From NCBI RefSeq assembly GCF_000374845.1, contig NZ_KB895413.1:434001-498000 (forward strand): a stretch of DNA of 64,000 nt. The letters run 5' to 3'. A program made the translations under genes and the position numbers. This document shows, piece by piece, positions 46,539-54,639 of the stretch. Each line of letters opens with the position of its first letter. Position 1 is the stretch's first letter. Source of the stretch: Paenibacillus terrigena DSM 21567. GTDB taxonomy: Bacteria; Bacillota; Bacilli; Paenibacillales; Paenibacillaceae. The notes beneath the pieces were generated by a model. The model saw only the letters and a program-made list of their open reading frames with translations. It searched no databases and had not been told where the DNA came from.

Positions 46539-47402
46539 TTAAGCCTCCCAACGACCCAATATACCACAAGGCAAAGTGAGTCCGGAACGGGAAATTGGTA
46601 ACCCAATCTCACCGGATGTAAGCGTGCCGCCATAGCGTGATTTCATTGTCATGCTAAGCAGATTATGCAATACGGTTGGAGATAAGCCTGTCGTATACGA
46701 GTTCACGAGTACAAACAGAGGGTTGTCCGACATAATCTGTGTGCAGGATTGCAGGAATGGATAGAGGTTGTTCTCTAACTTCCACATTTCTCCGTTAGGT
46801 CCTCTTCCATAGGAAGGAGGGTCCATAATAATCGCGTCGTATTTATTGCCGCGGCGCTCTTCACGCTGCACGAATTTGAAGACATCGTCTGTAATGAAGC
46901 GAACAGGGCGCTCGCCAAGTCCAGAGAGTTGAATATTTTCTTTGGCCCATTGAACCATGCCTTTAGCCGCATCGACGTGGCATACTTCAGCACCTGCCGA
47001 AGCGCATGCAACAGTCGCACCGCCCGTATAGGCGAATAGATTCAAGACTTTGATTGGTCGTCCTGCATTCTTAATTTTGTCCATCATCCAGCTCCAATTC
47101 ACCGCTTGCTCAGGAAATAGACCGGTGTGCTTGAAGCTTGTTGGTTTGATATGAAAGGCAAGATCGCCGTAGCGAACGGTCCAGCGTTCTGGAATTTGCT
47201 TCTTCCAATCCCATTGACCGCCGCCTGATGAGCTGCGATGATAGTGACCATGAACTTGACGCCATTCATTCGTTTCTTGTTCCAGAGGCCAGATGATCTG
47301 AGGATCCGGACGACGCAGGATGATATCTCCCCAGCGTTCCAGCTTCTCACCGTCCCCCGTATCGAGTAGTTCATAATCTTGCCATTGATTTGCTAAATGC
47401 AT
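46539..47402 (-). CDS. class I SAM-dependent (rRNA-type) methyltransferase
   Basis: About 287 aa. Rossmann methyltransferase resembling the RlmI/RlmK family: VLNLFAYTGGATVACASAGA (SAM-binding motif I), HVDAAKGMVQWAKEN (acidic loop) and catalytic MDPPSYGRG. The N-terminal part (QWDWKKQIPERWTVRYGDLAF) fits the PF10672-like family. ATG 47402 is preferred for its GGATGGGG site; an upstream ATG at 47444 is possible. It is the first gene of a tight minus-strand group with the pseudouridine synthase and the CapA-like lipoprotein. The substrate is inferred only. Confidence 0.85.
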   Translation of the reverse strand: MHLANQWQDYELLDTGDGEKLERWGDIILRRPDPQIIWPLEQETNEWRQVHGHYHRSSSGGGQWDWKKQIPERWTVRYGDLAFHIKPTSFKHTGLFPEQAVNWSWMMDKIKNAGRPIKVLNLFAYTGGATVACASAGAEVCHVDAAKGMVQWAKENIQLSGLGERPVRFITDDVFKFVQREERRGNKYDAIIMDPPSYGRGPNGEMWKLENNLYPFLQSCTQIMSDNPLFVLVNSYTTGLSPTVLHNLLSMTMKSRYGGTLTSGEIGLPISRSGLTLPCGILGRWEA

Positions 47403-47448
47403 GTTATTGCCCCATCCTTCAGTTAAAGTAGTCTTTGTTGTCATCTGT

Positions 47449-48156
47449 TTAAGATATTTCGCTATTGAATTTGTAGCCTACACCGCGAACGGTGATTACA
47501 TAAGTAGGGTTAGCTGGATCTGGTTCAATTTTTTTGCGCAAATTGCTGATATGTACCATGAGTGTTCGAGTATCTCCAAAACTCTCCGAGCCCCAGATAT
47601 GTTGGAAAAGGTGATCGATTTTGACGACGGTGTTCGGTGTCTGTGCTAAATAGACCAATAAATCGAATTCCTTCGTTGAGAGCGATACCGCCCGGCCTTC
47701 CTGTCTGACGGATCGACTTGCAAGGTCAATCTCCAGTTGTGGAAAAGATAACACTTGCTGCGGCTGACGTTCACGGTTGATATATGGGAAACGATTGCGT
47801 CTTAATTGTGCCTTGACCCTAGCGACGAGTTGGCTTGGGCTGAAGGGCTTTGTAATATAATCATCCCCGCCAACGGTTAAACCGTGAATAATATCTTGAT
47901 CCTCGCTCTTACAACTCAGAAAGATGATTGGTACCATGGAGTGTTCACGAATTTCTTGACAAATTTCGATGCCGTCCTTATCTTTCAGTAGAATATCCAA
48001 TATAATTAAATCCAGCTCGGATGTATTCACAATGTTGAGGGCTTGATCACTGTGATGCGCTACATAAACCTGATATCCTTCTCTTCGTAAATATAAAGAG
48101 ATGAGTTCTGTTATTTCGATTTCGTCATCGACGATAAGAATGTTCATGGGACCCAA
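47449..48156 (-). CDS. OmpR-family response regulator
   Basis: 235 aa. The receiver domain has acidic pocket VDDE and phospho-acceptor Asp54 (LIILDILLKDKDG), with Lys in ITKPFSP. The winged-helix DNA-binding domain has LSTKEFDLLVYLA, TLMVHISNLRKKI and ITVRGVGYKF. TTG 48156 lies 8 nt after GGAGG and is the best start. It is divergent from a 7TM histidine kinase gene 135 bp away, its likely partner. Confidence 0.92.
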   Translation of the reverse strand: MGPMNILIVDDEIEITELISLYLRREGYQVYVAHHSDQALNIVNTSELDLIILDILLKDKDGIEICQEIREHSMVPIIFLSCKSEDQDIIHGLTVGGDDYITKPFSPSQLVARVKAQLRRNRFPYINRERQPQQVLSFPQLEIDLASRSVRQEGRAVSLSTKEFDLLVYLAQTPNTVVKIDHLFQHIWGSESFGDTRTLMVHISNLRKKIEPDPANPTYVITVRGVGYKFNSEIS

Positions 48157-48291
48157 TCACTACACCTCCGCTAAAACATTATAGCGAATTGTGGGATGGG
48201 AAGGCAATGTATACGTCGAAAATTTAAATAAATTGTGGAAATTCAGGTTTATTCTATTACAATAAGTAAAATGCAGGAGGGGAAAACGGGA

Positions 48292-50373
48292 TTGATCAGA
48301 CGTTATCTAGGACTATTTGCATTGCTCTTGGTTTTCTTTCTAGCGGGCTTAACCAGCTGCAGTGCAAAGCAGCATACAACACCATTCCCTGTTGCAGAGT
48401 CGGGGGTTCTTGATTTAAGAGGCTGGAATTTCGATCAGCAGGGTACCGTGATGATGAAGGGGAAGTGGGAATTCGTGTGGAACAAGCTGCTGGAACCGAC
48501 GGATTTCAAGACACAACAGCAGCAGAATTTCATCCAAGTACCAGGTTCTTGGAAGTTCCAGGGCAAGGAGGTATCTCCACAAGGTTATGCTACCTATCGG
48601 TTGACGATACTGCATCATCCGATGGATCGTACCCTTGCAATTCGCATTCCGAATATTTTGACTTCGTATCGGATGTGGTTGAATGGGAAGGAAGTGGCTT
48701 CGGCTGGCACAGTAGGAACGTCGGTAAACGAAGCGATTCCGGAGCAAATGCCCAAACTTGTATTTATGTCCGGGGACCGTGATCAAGATGAGCTTGTGAT
48801 TCAAGTTTCTAACTTTCATCACCGAAGAGGTGGTATATGGAAGGAATTTGAATATGGAGCAAGTGAACAAGTCGTACATCATCAATACATTGTCACATCA
48901 CGAGACATGCTGATTCTCGGCATCATCCTCATGATGGGTGGATACCATTTCTGGTTGTATTTCTTGCGTAGACAAGAGCGAGCGGCGCTATACTTTGGTC
49001 TCGTCTGTATTATAATAGGCGTTCGGATGCTCACATTAGGAGACTGTTTCCTCGTTCAATGGTTCCCTTGGATTCCGTGGCAAGTATCTCTTCAAGTGGA
49101 ATACATTTGTCTTGCGTTAGCACCGGTATGCGGGATGTACTATGTTAGCGATATGTTTCCGCAGGAAGCCTACCCGCGAATGAATAAGATCTTACTCGCT
49201 GTGGCAGGAACCCTGAGTTTATTCGTTCTGGTCACAGAACCGATCGTTTTTTCAAAATATATTATTGTTTTCCAAGCATCACTCGGAATTATTTCGATTG
49301 TATCTGTCATCATCATGATCCGTGCGGTCAGACATCGTCGTCCTAATGCCGTTCTTGCGCTCGGGGGAGTATTCATCTTCGCAGCTTCTACAATCAATGA
49401 TGTGCTCTATTACAATGAAATCTGGTACACCGGTGATATTACACATTACGGACTGCTCCTATTCGTTATCATGCAGAGTATGATTGTCTCGAAGCGTGTC
49501 TCTCAGATGATGGATGAGTTAGAAGATGTAACAATCGAGTTGCGAGAATTGAATAATAGTTTGGAGACACGGATTGAGAGCCGAACCGTGGAATTGCGGC
49601 AGATGAATGCTAGCCTAGAGCAGTCGAATCTGGATTTAGAGCGTATGGAGGATGCAAGGCGAAGGTTGCTTACGAATATATCGCATGATTTGCGTACGCC
49701 GATGACATTAATTCAAGGGTATCTTGAAGCGCTTCATGATGACATAATCGTAGACCCTGATGAGCGGAAGAAATATATGCAGCTCATGCTGCGCAAAATG
49801 ACGGGACTGAATCATTTGATCTACGATGTGTTCGAATTATCCAAATTAGAATCAGGACAAGTACCGATTCATATCAAAGAAATGCCCATTGAAGAGTTCA
49901 TGGATCAAGTAGAACAAACCTATGCATTTGAAGTGGAAAATCGGGGGTTGCATTTTTATAGTGTAAGGCATTTCGAGAATGTCGAGCGAAATTGTCAATT
50001 GGTTATCCATATCGATCTGGAGCGGATGTTCCAGGTATTTAACAATTTAGTCTATAATGCGGTGAAATTTACACCGATCGGTGGCGAGATACGCATGCAT
50101 TTCAGTTATTTGGAGGAGGAGCAGAAGTTCTGTATTCAATGTATGGATACCGGGATCGGTGTGTCGAAGGAAGATACGGTCAAAATATTCGAGCGTTTCT
50201 ATAAAAATGATTATTCACGTAATTCGAAGGGTGGGGGAAGCGGGATTGGATTATCAATCGCCAAAGAAATCATAGAGTCCCATCATGGTGCGATTTGGGT
50301 CCAGAGTGAACTGGGACAAGGCTGTCACTTCTACATCACGCTGCCAGCAACGTCTCATAAGCCTATTACATAA
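48292..50373 (+). CDS. 7TM-DISM-type sensor histidine kinase
   Basis: About 693 aa. An N-terminal hydrophobic segment with a lipobox-like LAGLTSC is followed by an extracellular beta-sandwich (~30-220; WNFDQQGTVMMKGKWEFVWN, TYRLTILHHPMDRTLAIRI) like the 7TMR-DISM ligand domain. Seven membrane helices (~225-420) and a coiled coil (~430-460) precede HisKA (phospho-acceptor His465 in NISHDLRTP) and HATPase_c (NLVYNAVKFTP, DTGIGV, GGGSGIGLSIAK). TTG 48292 follows AGGAGGGG. The ligand is unknown; such domains often sense carbohydrates. It overlaps the convergent XRE gene by 8 bp. Confidence 0.9.
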   Translation: MIRRYLGLFALLLVFFLAGLTSCSAKQHTTPFPVAESGVLDLRGWNFDQQGTVMMKGKWEFVWNKLLEPTDFKTQQQQNFIQVPGSWKFQGKEVSPQGYATYRLTILHHPMDRTLAIRIPNILTSYRMWLNGKEVASAGTVGTSVNEAIPEQMPKLVFMSGDRDQDELVIQVSNFHHRRGGIWKEFEYGASEQVVHHQYIVTSRDMLILGIILMMGGYHFWLYFLRRQERAALYFGLVCIIIGVRMLTLGDCFLVQWFPWIPWQVSLQVEYICLALAPVCGMYYVSDMFPQEAYPRMNKILLAVAGTLSLFVLVTEPIVFSKYIIVFQASLGIISIVSVIIMIRAVRHRRPNAVLALGGVFIFAASTINDVLYYNEIWYTGDITHYGLLLFVIMQSMIVSKRVSQMMDELEDVTIELRELNNSLETRIESRTVELRQMNASLEQSNLDLERMEDARRRLLTNISHDLRTPMTLIQGYLEALHDDIIVDPDERKKYMQLMLRKMTGLNHLIYDVFELSKLESGQVPIHIKEMPIEEFMDQVEQTYAFEVENRGLHFYSVRHFENVERNCQLVIHIDLERMFQVFNNLVYNAVKFTPIGGEIRMHFSYLEEEQKFCIQCMDTGIGVSKEDTVKIFERFYKNDYSRNSKGGGSGIGLSIAKEIIESHHGAIWVQSELGQGCHFYITLPATSHKPIT

Positions 50374-50689
50374 CATTATTATTCTTTTTTAGTACGTCCA
50401 TCAACAAGTTAATGGTGTTCTTACGTTTTACATGATCCATCGTATCCAGCATGCGGATCATTTCATGTGTATCTTTGGAGGCTGGGCCGAATGTATCTCC
50501 ACCGACAATATAATCAAGAGACACCTCGTAAAAAGTTGATAGTTTGATGAGCGTCTCATAGACAGGCTGGCGATTGTTAATCTCGTAATGGCTGTAGGCA
50601 GAGCGAGTGATTCCGATCGTGCGTGCGACTTCTTCTTGCGAAATTTTCCGTTGCAATCGTAGTTGTCTGAGACGTTCACCCATTGTCAT
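50366..50689 (-). CDS. XRE-family repressor
   Basis: About 107 aa. HTH_3 domain (~2-60): ERLRQLRLQRKISQEEVAR, TIGITRSAYSHYEINNRQP and ETLIKLSTFYEVSLDYIVGG. A ~45-residue charged helical tail follows. ATG 50689 lies 10 nt after AAGGAG; the ATG at 50698 overlaps the site. A 19-bp perfect palindrome directly upstream (50741-50759) is the likely autoregulatory operator. No lambda-like or SinI-like partner is nearby. Confidence 0.9.
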   Translation of the reverse strand: MTMGERLRQLRLQRKISQEEVARTIGITRSAYSHYEINNRQPVYETLIKLSTFYEVSLDYIVGGDTFGPASKDTHEMIRMLDTMDHVKRKNTINLLMDVLKKNNNVM

Positions 50690-50740
50690 GATTGGCATAC
50701 TCCTTCATCGTTATTAACGAAAACCTACTATTAGTAATTT

Positions 50741-50759
50741 ATGATACATTTTGTATCAT
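50741..50759. promoter_or_regulatory. palindromic operator, probably of the XRE repressor
   Basis: ATGATACA-TTT-TGTATCAT, perfect 8-bp arms, about 50 bp before the repressor start codon. An extra half-site TGTATCAC lies at 50812-50819. Confidence 0.65.
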
Positions 50760-50819
50760 GTCAAGTGTAAATTCATATAAAATTCAAAATAATATAGCAT
50801 TAGTTACGTAATGTATCAC

Positions 50820-50852
50820 AAAAAAGAGAGCTCTTTGAAGAGCTCTCTTTTT
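50820..50852. terminator. lepB terminator
   Basis: Near-perfect stem AAAAGAGAGCTCT / AGAGCTCTCTTTT with loop TTGA and T-runs on either strand. It stops the minus-strand lepB transcript. Confidence 0.88.
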
Positions 50853-50861
50853 CACGTGAGA

Positions 50862-51410
50862 CTATAGTTTCTTGCCAAGGACATGGGAGAGTGGAATGAA
50901 GCCAATATCCCGGCTATCTTTACTATGATTGCGATTGTCACCCATAACAAAGATGTGATCCTTAGGAACAACGAAGGTTTGTTCCGATAGGTCTAACATC
51001 ATCTCCTTAATATAAGGTTCCTTCAGCAATTGGCCATTACGATACACATGATGATCTCGAATCTCCAACGTATCGCCTGGCTTGCCAATCACACGCTTGA
51101 TGAAGAATATCTCGTGTTCATCATTATGGGTTAGGAAATTGAAGAAAGGGTTGTCCAGAAACTCGTCTGAGAAAGTACGATTTCGGTCGATCCTGCTATC
51201 AATAACAACAATATCTCCATAATTCGGGGTCATCGAGAAGGTATGTGTCCATTTGAGAATGAATAACCGCTCGGTGTCGTGAAGGGTCGGCTCCATGGAG
51301 TGTCCGCTCACTTTGGTCGGTTGGATAATATACGTGCAAACGAATAGAGCTAGGATGAAGGACACCGCGATAGAGAAAACCCATCGCATGGCCTCTCGAA
51401 AGATACGCAT
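50862..51410 (-). CDS. lepB: type I signal peptidase
   Basis: 182 aa. One N-terminal membrane helix (WVFSIAVSFILALFVCTYII), catalytic Ser38 in SGHSMEPTL and Lys105 in FFIKRVIGKPGD, then the conserved GDNRNHSKDSR box. This is the SipS-like short form typical of Bacillales; it removes signal peptides from secreted proteins. ATG 51410 follows AAAGGAG. An ECF-type promoter motif lies upstream at 51449-51477. Several paralogues are usual in this group, so the symbol is generic. Confidence 0.93.
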   Translation of the reverse strand: MRIFREAMRWVFSIAVSFILALFVCTYIIQPTKVSGHSMEPTLHDTERLFILKWTHTFSMTPNYGDIVVIDSRIDRNRTFSDEFLDNPFFNFLTHNDEHEIFFIKRVIGKPGDTLEIRDHHVYRNGQLLKEPYIKEMMLDLSEQTFVVPKDHIFVMGDNRNHSKDSRDIGFIPLSHVLGKKL

Positions 51411-51448
51411 ACGTAATTGTGCTCCTTTCCACGAGGATAATTATTCTT

Positions 51449-51477
51449 TATACGTTTCGTACACCAATTAAGTTTCG
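51449..51477 (-). promoter_or_regulatory. ECF (sigma-W-like) promoter of lepB
   Basis: On the minus strand: CGAAAC (ends 51472), 17 bp, CGTATA (51454-51449). It matches the sigma-W pattern GAAAC-N16/17-CGTATA of Bacillus. Predicted start ~35 bp before lepB. Confidence 0.55.
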
Positions 51478-51500
51478 CAGATCCCGATATGAATTTGGTA

Positions 51501-51555
51501 TTGAAATCAGAAAGAGATGGCGTTATAATCCTAATGAAAATGATAATCATTATCA
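51501..51555 (+). promoter_or_regulatory. sigma-A promoter with perfect Fur box
   Basis: -35 TTGAAA (51501-51506), 17-bp spacer, -10 TATAAT (51524-51529). Immediately downstream is TGATAAT-C-ATTATCA (51541-51555), a perfect 7-1-7 Fur box lying over the start of transcription. Iron-replete Fur should repress the flavodoxin operon. Confidence 0.88.
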
Positions 51556-51582
51556 ATCACATATAAAGAGGAGTTTGGATCG

Positions 51583-52023
51583 ATGAATAATGTGTTAATG
51601 GTGTTTGCGAGTATGACGGGCAATACAGAAGAAATGGCGGATGCGGTAAGGGAAGGGTTAGTATCCGGCAATGCAGTGATTACGGTCAAAGAAGTGTTCG
51701 ATGCGAATGCATCAGAACTTGAAGCATACGAGGGAATCGTGCTTGGTGCGTATACATGGGGTGATGGAGAGCTGCCGGATGAGTTCTTAGATTTTTACGA
51801 AGAAATGGATGATGTGGATCTAAGCGGCAAAAAAGCCGTCGTATTCGGCTCGGCGGACTCCAGTTATCCGCACTTTGGGGCAGCTGTCGATATCTTGATC
51901 GCAAAGCTGCAGGAACGTGGCTGTACCGTTGTCGCAGAAGGGTTAAAGGTAGAATTCAGCCCATCGGCAGAAGAGAAAGAGCAGTGTAAGGAACTCGGCA
52001 GACGCTTGCTCGGTCTGGAATAA
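51583..52023 (+). CDS. flavodoxin
   Basis: 146 aa, short-chain flavodoxin. The FMN phosphate loop is ASMTGNTEEM (~9-18); the two flavin-flanking loops are GAYTWGDGELPDEF and GSADSSYPHFGAA. It replaces ferredoxin as a one-electron carrier when iron is short, and the perfect Fur box in the promoter agrees. ATG 51583 follows AAGAGGAG. The next gene starts 13 bp after its stop and should share the transcript. Confidence 0.95.
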   Translation: MNNVLMVFASMTGNTEEMADAVREGLVSGNAVITVKEVFDANASELEAYEGIVLGAYTWGDGELPDEFLDFYEEMDDVDLSGKKAVVFGSADSSYPHFGAAVDILIAKLQERGCTVVAEGLKVEFSPSAEEKEQCKELGRRLLGLE

Positions 52024-52036
52024 GAAAGGATATGTC

Positions 52037-52753
52037 ATGATGTATAATCAGCAGTGGATTGTTGGTTCCGTGTATGACAGGGTCATTCATGAACAGGATG
52101 TCGAGTTGTATCTTCGCTGCCCTTGCTGCTATGAGCGGAAATTGAAAGAGCAGTCGAAGTCGCATATTCGATGGGAAGAGCATGTCGAGAAGAGTATTCA
52201 AGATGTATTGCTTGATTTCTACGCGATGATACCGGAACAGAGGACAGAAAGAACCATCGCGCAGATCATCGAAAGAAGATGGACGAAGAAAAACCTTTCA
52301 TTCGAATCGGAAGAACAGCATCATCACATCAAAACCTACATTACAATGCATCTGAAAATGCTGCTTACCGACCTTCGACGAAGTGAGAATCCGATGTATC
52401 TGCTAACGGAAATGACGACGATGATCGAAGAGCTTGGGGCACACCTGACGATGCTGTTCCAGGTCATTGAATGGAGAGGCGCCCCGCAGGAATCATCCTA
52501 CATTGTGCGGAAGCTATTCATTCATGATGAACCTCAGCTCATCAAATCGTATCTGCACATCTGTCTCTTGTTCACAACGCGAATGTTCGGTGTGATGCCG
52601 CAACGTATGGAGGTTTTTACCCTCTTAACAGGCAAATCGTATATCATTACACCTGAACTGTCAGATATAGAACGTTCACTGGATTATGTTCACGTCGTGA
52701 GCCGGTTGATGCAGGAGTGTGTGAGTAACCATCAGAATTGCTTGCGACATTGA
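52037..52753 (+). CDS. unknown protein, possibly a degenerate PD-(D/E)XK (RecB/Cas4-like) domain
   Basis: 238 aa, no confident family. Near the N-terminus YLRCPCCYERKL resembles the 'Y..CP..f' entry motif of RecB/Cas4-like proteins. At ~150-175 LFQVIEWRGAP...SSYIVRKLFI could align with the nuclease core (G...D.ID...ivDyK), but Gln and Arg stand at acidic catalytic positions. Then QLIKSYLHICLLFTTRMFGVMPQ resembles the family's 'Q..lYa' helix. If correct, the fold is kept and catalysis lost. It is 13 bp downstream of the Fur-controlled flavodoxin. Its 3' end overlaps the convergent membrane-protein gene by 22 bp. Confidence 0.55.
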   Translation: MMYNQQWIVGSVYDRVIHEQDVELYLRCPCCYERKLKEQSKSHIRWEEHVEKSIQDVLLDFYAMIPEQRTERTIAQIIERRWTKKNLSFESEEQHHHIKTYITMHLKMLLTDLRRSENPMYLLTEMTTMIEELGAHLTMLFQVIEWRGAPQESSYIVRKLFIHDEPQLIKSYLHICLLFTTRMFGVMPQRMEVFTLLTGKSYIITPELSDIERSLDYVHVVSRLMQECVSNHQNCLRH

Positions 52754-53487
52754 ACATCACGGTTAAGCCCGCTTTTTCGTCGGATTAACAGATAGATCAG
52801 GCAGAAGAGGAGTAAAGCGACGAATTCTTCAGCTATTAAATAATAGGGATAGGGTCCCAGAAAATCCAAGATGGATGGTGTATTGGGCTTGTAGGCAAGG
52901 AACATATAGTTGGCATCCAAGATCCAGTTCACCGTTCCAACGACAATGACAAGGATATTCAAGAAGAGCATCGTGATGCCAATCGAACGAAGTCGCGGCC
53001 GATAATCCTCGACCCAAGTCATATATAATGAAGCTAGTACAATGGCAAGATGACAGATAAAGAAGTGAAAGTAGATGAAATGCGGATAAGGTACGAGCAA
53101 ATTGGGGGTCAAGATCGCTTGCATTGCTCCACCGATCCCTGCAAACACCATGATCTGATACAGAAAATAACTGCGAGTCATGAGCATGAGGCACGAAAGA
53201 TATAACGAAATACTACATAATTCAAGCGGTAAATGAACTTTCAGGTCCCATGTTCCATGTATCGAGTAGATGCTATATAAGATGAGTTCCGGAATAATCA
53301 TAGCGCCAATTATGCCCCAGCGAATTAAGACACGGATAGGTTGGTTCTGCTGAATGACCCTTCTGGAGAGCCATAGGATAAGCATGAGGGCTAACAGCAG
53401 GATGATCCAGACGAGATGCGGCCAATGATACATTCGAAAGCTGGGATCGGACTGAACCGAGGTGTAAATCATAGGATTCAGTTGCAC
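52732..53487 (-). CDS. TIGR02206-type (YwaF-like) integral membrane protein
   Basis: 251 aa with about seven transmembrane helices. The motif HLPLELCSISLYLSCLML with acidic and Cys residues in a helix, and PNLLVPYPHFIYFHFFICH, match the TIGR02206/YwaF family, whose function is unknown. The GTG start at 53487 lies 9 nt after AAGGAG. Convergent with, and overlapping, the nuclease-like gene at 52037. Confidence 0.82.
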   Translation of the reverse strand: MQLNPMIYTSVQSDPSFRMYHWPHLVWIILLLALMLILWLSRRVIQQNQPIRVLIRWGIIGAMIIPELILYSIYSIHGTWDLKVHLPLELCSISLYLSCLMLMTRSYFLYQIMVFAGIGGAMQAILTPNLLVPYPHFIYFHFFICHLAIVLASLYMTWVEDYRPRLRSIGITMLFLNILVIVVGTVNWILDANYMFLAYKPNTPSILDFLGPYPYYLIAEEFVALLLFCLIYLLIRRKSGLNRDVQCRKQF

Positions 53488-53682
53488 AATAGTTCACTCC
53501 TTTTCATTGAATTCAACTCATTCTTTACAGTTATTGTAGAAGTTCCGTCAGGATGGTGACAGTCCTAACTTTGCATGGTACCTCTTAGGACTTTATCAGC
53601 ATGCATGCTTAGGGTTGAATGGAACAGGAATGGGTACACTAGGCAGGAAGTACAGTGATGATGAAATGAAGGAGGCATAGGG

Positions 53683-53850
53683 ATGAACACTCATTCCACA
53701 CACCTGATCCCCGCGGACCTGGATGAATCGATGATTACAATGCTGCAATCCCTCGAGTCGAAGATTCGGGATAAGACAGGATCTGAAGTTGTCCTGCTTG
53801 CTTATCGTTCTACGGAACACGATGCTTCTGATGCAAAGGCACATGTGTAA
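53683..53850 (+). CDS. 55-aa protein of unknown function
   Basis: A short gene with a strong ribosome binding site (GAAGGAGG, 8 nt before ATG 53683). The product starts MNTHSTHLIPADLDESMITM, has an amphipathic helix (LQSLESKIRDKTGSEVVLLA) and ends DAKAHV. Polar, no membrane segment, no cysteine. No family was recognised. It is followed 46 bp later by a terminator hairpin, which supports an independent transcript. Confidence 0.68.
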   Translation: MNTHSTHLIPADLDESMITMLQSLESKIRDKTGSEVVLLAYRSTEHDASDAKAHV

Positions 53851-53896
53851 ATTCGAATAATGAAGATCAGGGGTTCAAAGCATAAGTTTTTCCACC

Positions 53897-53943
53897 AAAA
53901 GCAGGAGTCATCCATGTTTCATGGGATGCCGCTTGCTTTTTTG
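53897..53943 (+). terminator. terminator after the 55-aa gene
   Basis: Stem AAAAGCA...CATCCATG / CATGGGATG...TGCTTTT followed by TT. Confidence 0.75.
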
Positions 53944-54050
53944 CGTGAGAATGAAGTACTTCAGGTTTGCGCTTTTCGTCAAGGTGGGTTAAAATGATCC
54001 TTTCTAACCCTATCATATTGATACAGACTAAGGACGCGCAGGTGACGAGC

Positions 54051-54443
54051 ATGATCGAGATTAAGCAATCCAAGTTAAGCAAAGGCGAATTCAATCGAGG
54101 TGTATTCGCAACTTGTGATATACCAAAAGGTGTTATTTTTCATGAAGCACCTGTTCTTCCATATCCGGAAGAAGAGCATAAGCACATCGAGCAGACCGCT
54201 CTCGCAGACTATGTATTCGAATTTGGTGTGAACCATTCGGCAGTTCTGTTAGGATACGGAAGTTTATTTAATCATTCTTATGAGCCCAATGCCTCGTATG
54301 ATCTCAACTTTGATCAACTTACCGCTGATTTCTATGCGTATACGGACATTAAGGCAGGGGATGAGATTCTGATCAACTATAACGGCGAAGAAGACTGTAT
54401 GGACCCATTGTGGTTCATGGAGGACGCTGCGAAGTCTGAATAG
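54051..54443 (+). CDS. SET-domain protein (putative protein lysine methyltransferase)
   Basis: 130 aa, essentially one SET domain: KGEFNRGVFATCDIPKGVI (SET-N), SLFNHSYEPNASYDL (the NHS pseudoknot motif) and EILINYNGEED (catalytic Tyr motif). No pre- or post-SET cysteines. It should bind SAM and methylate lysine; bacterial substrates are mostly unknown. ATG 54051 lies 6 nt after AGGTG and matches the usual start (MIEIKQSK). ATG 53994 with AAGGTGGG is a possible longer start adding 19 residues. Monocistronic, with a terminator at 54464. Confidence 0.85.
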   Translation: MIEIKQSKLSKGEFNRGVFATCDIPKGVIFHEAPVLPYPEEEHKHIEQTALADYVFEFGVNHSAVLLGYGSLFNHSYEPNASYDLNFDQLTADFYAYTDIKAGDEILINYNGEEDCMDPLWFMEDAAKSE

Positions 54444-54463
54444 AAATAAAGCATGATGCGAAG

Positions 54464-54494
54464 AGGCAGAGGGAGATTCCCTTTGCCTTTTTTG
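54464..54494 (+). terminator. terminator after SET gene
   Basis: Stem AGGCAGAGGGA / TCCCTTTGCCT with loop GAT, then TTTTT. Confidence 0.85.
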
Positions 54495-54566
54495 TTATAT
54501 CTTGAATATTACCGATTATAACTGAATAAAAATGAAACTGTTTTTGCGTATATAGGAAATATTTGG

Positions 54567-54595
54567 TTGATAAAATGAACAAAACAGAATATAAT
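54567..54595 (+). promoter_or_regulatory. sigma-A promoter of the deoR-type operon
   Basis: TTGATA (54567-54572), 17-bp spacer, TATAAT (54590-54595). Confidence 0.7.
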
Positions 54596-54639
54596 TGAGA
54601 TTAATCAGGGAAAATATGGAAATACAGGAGGAATACTGC

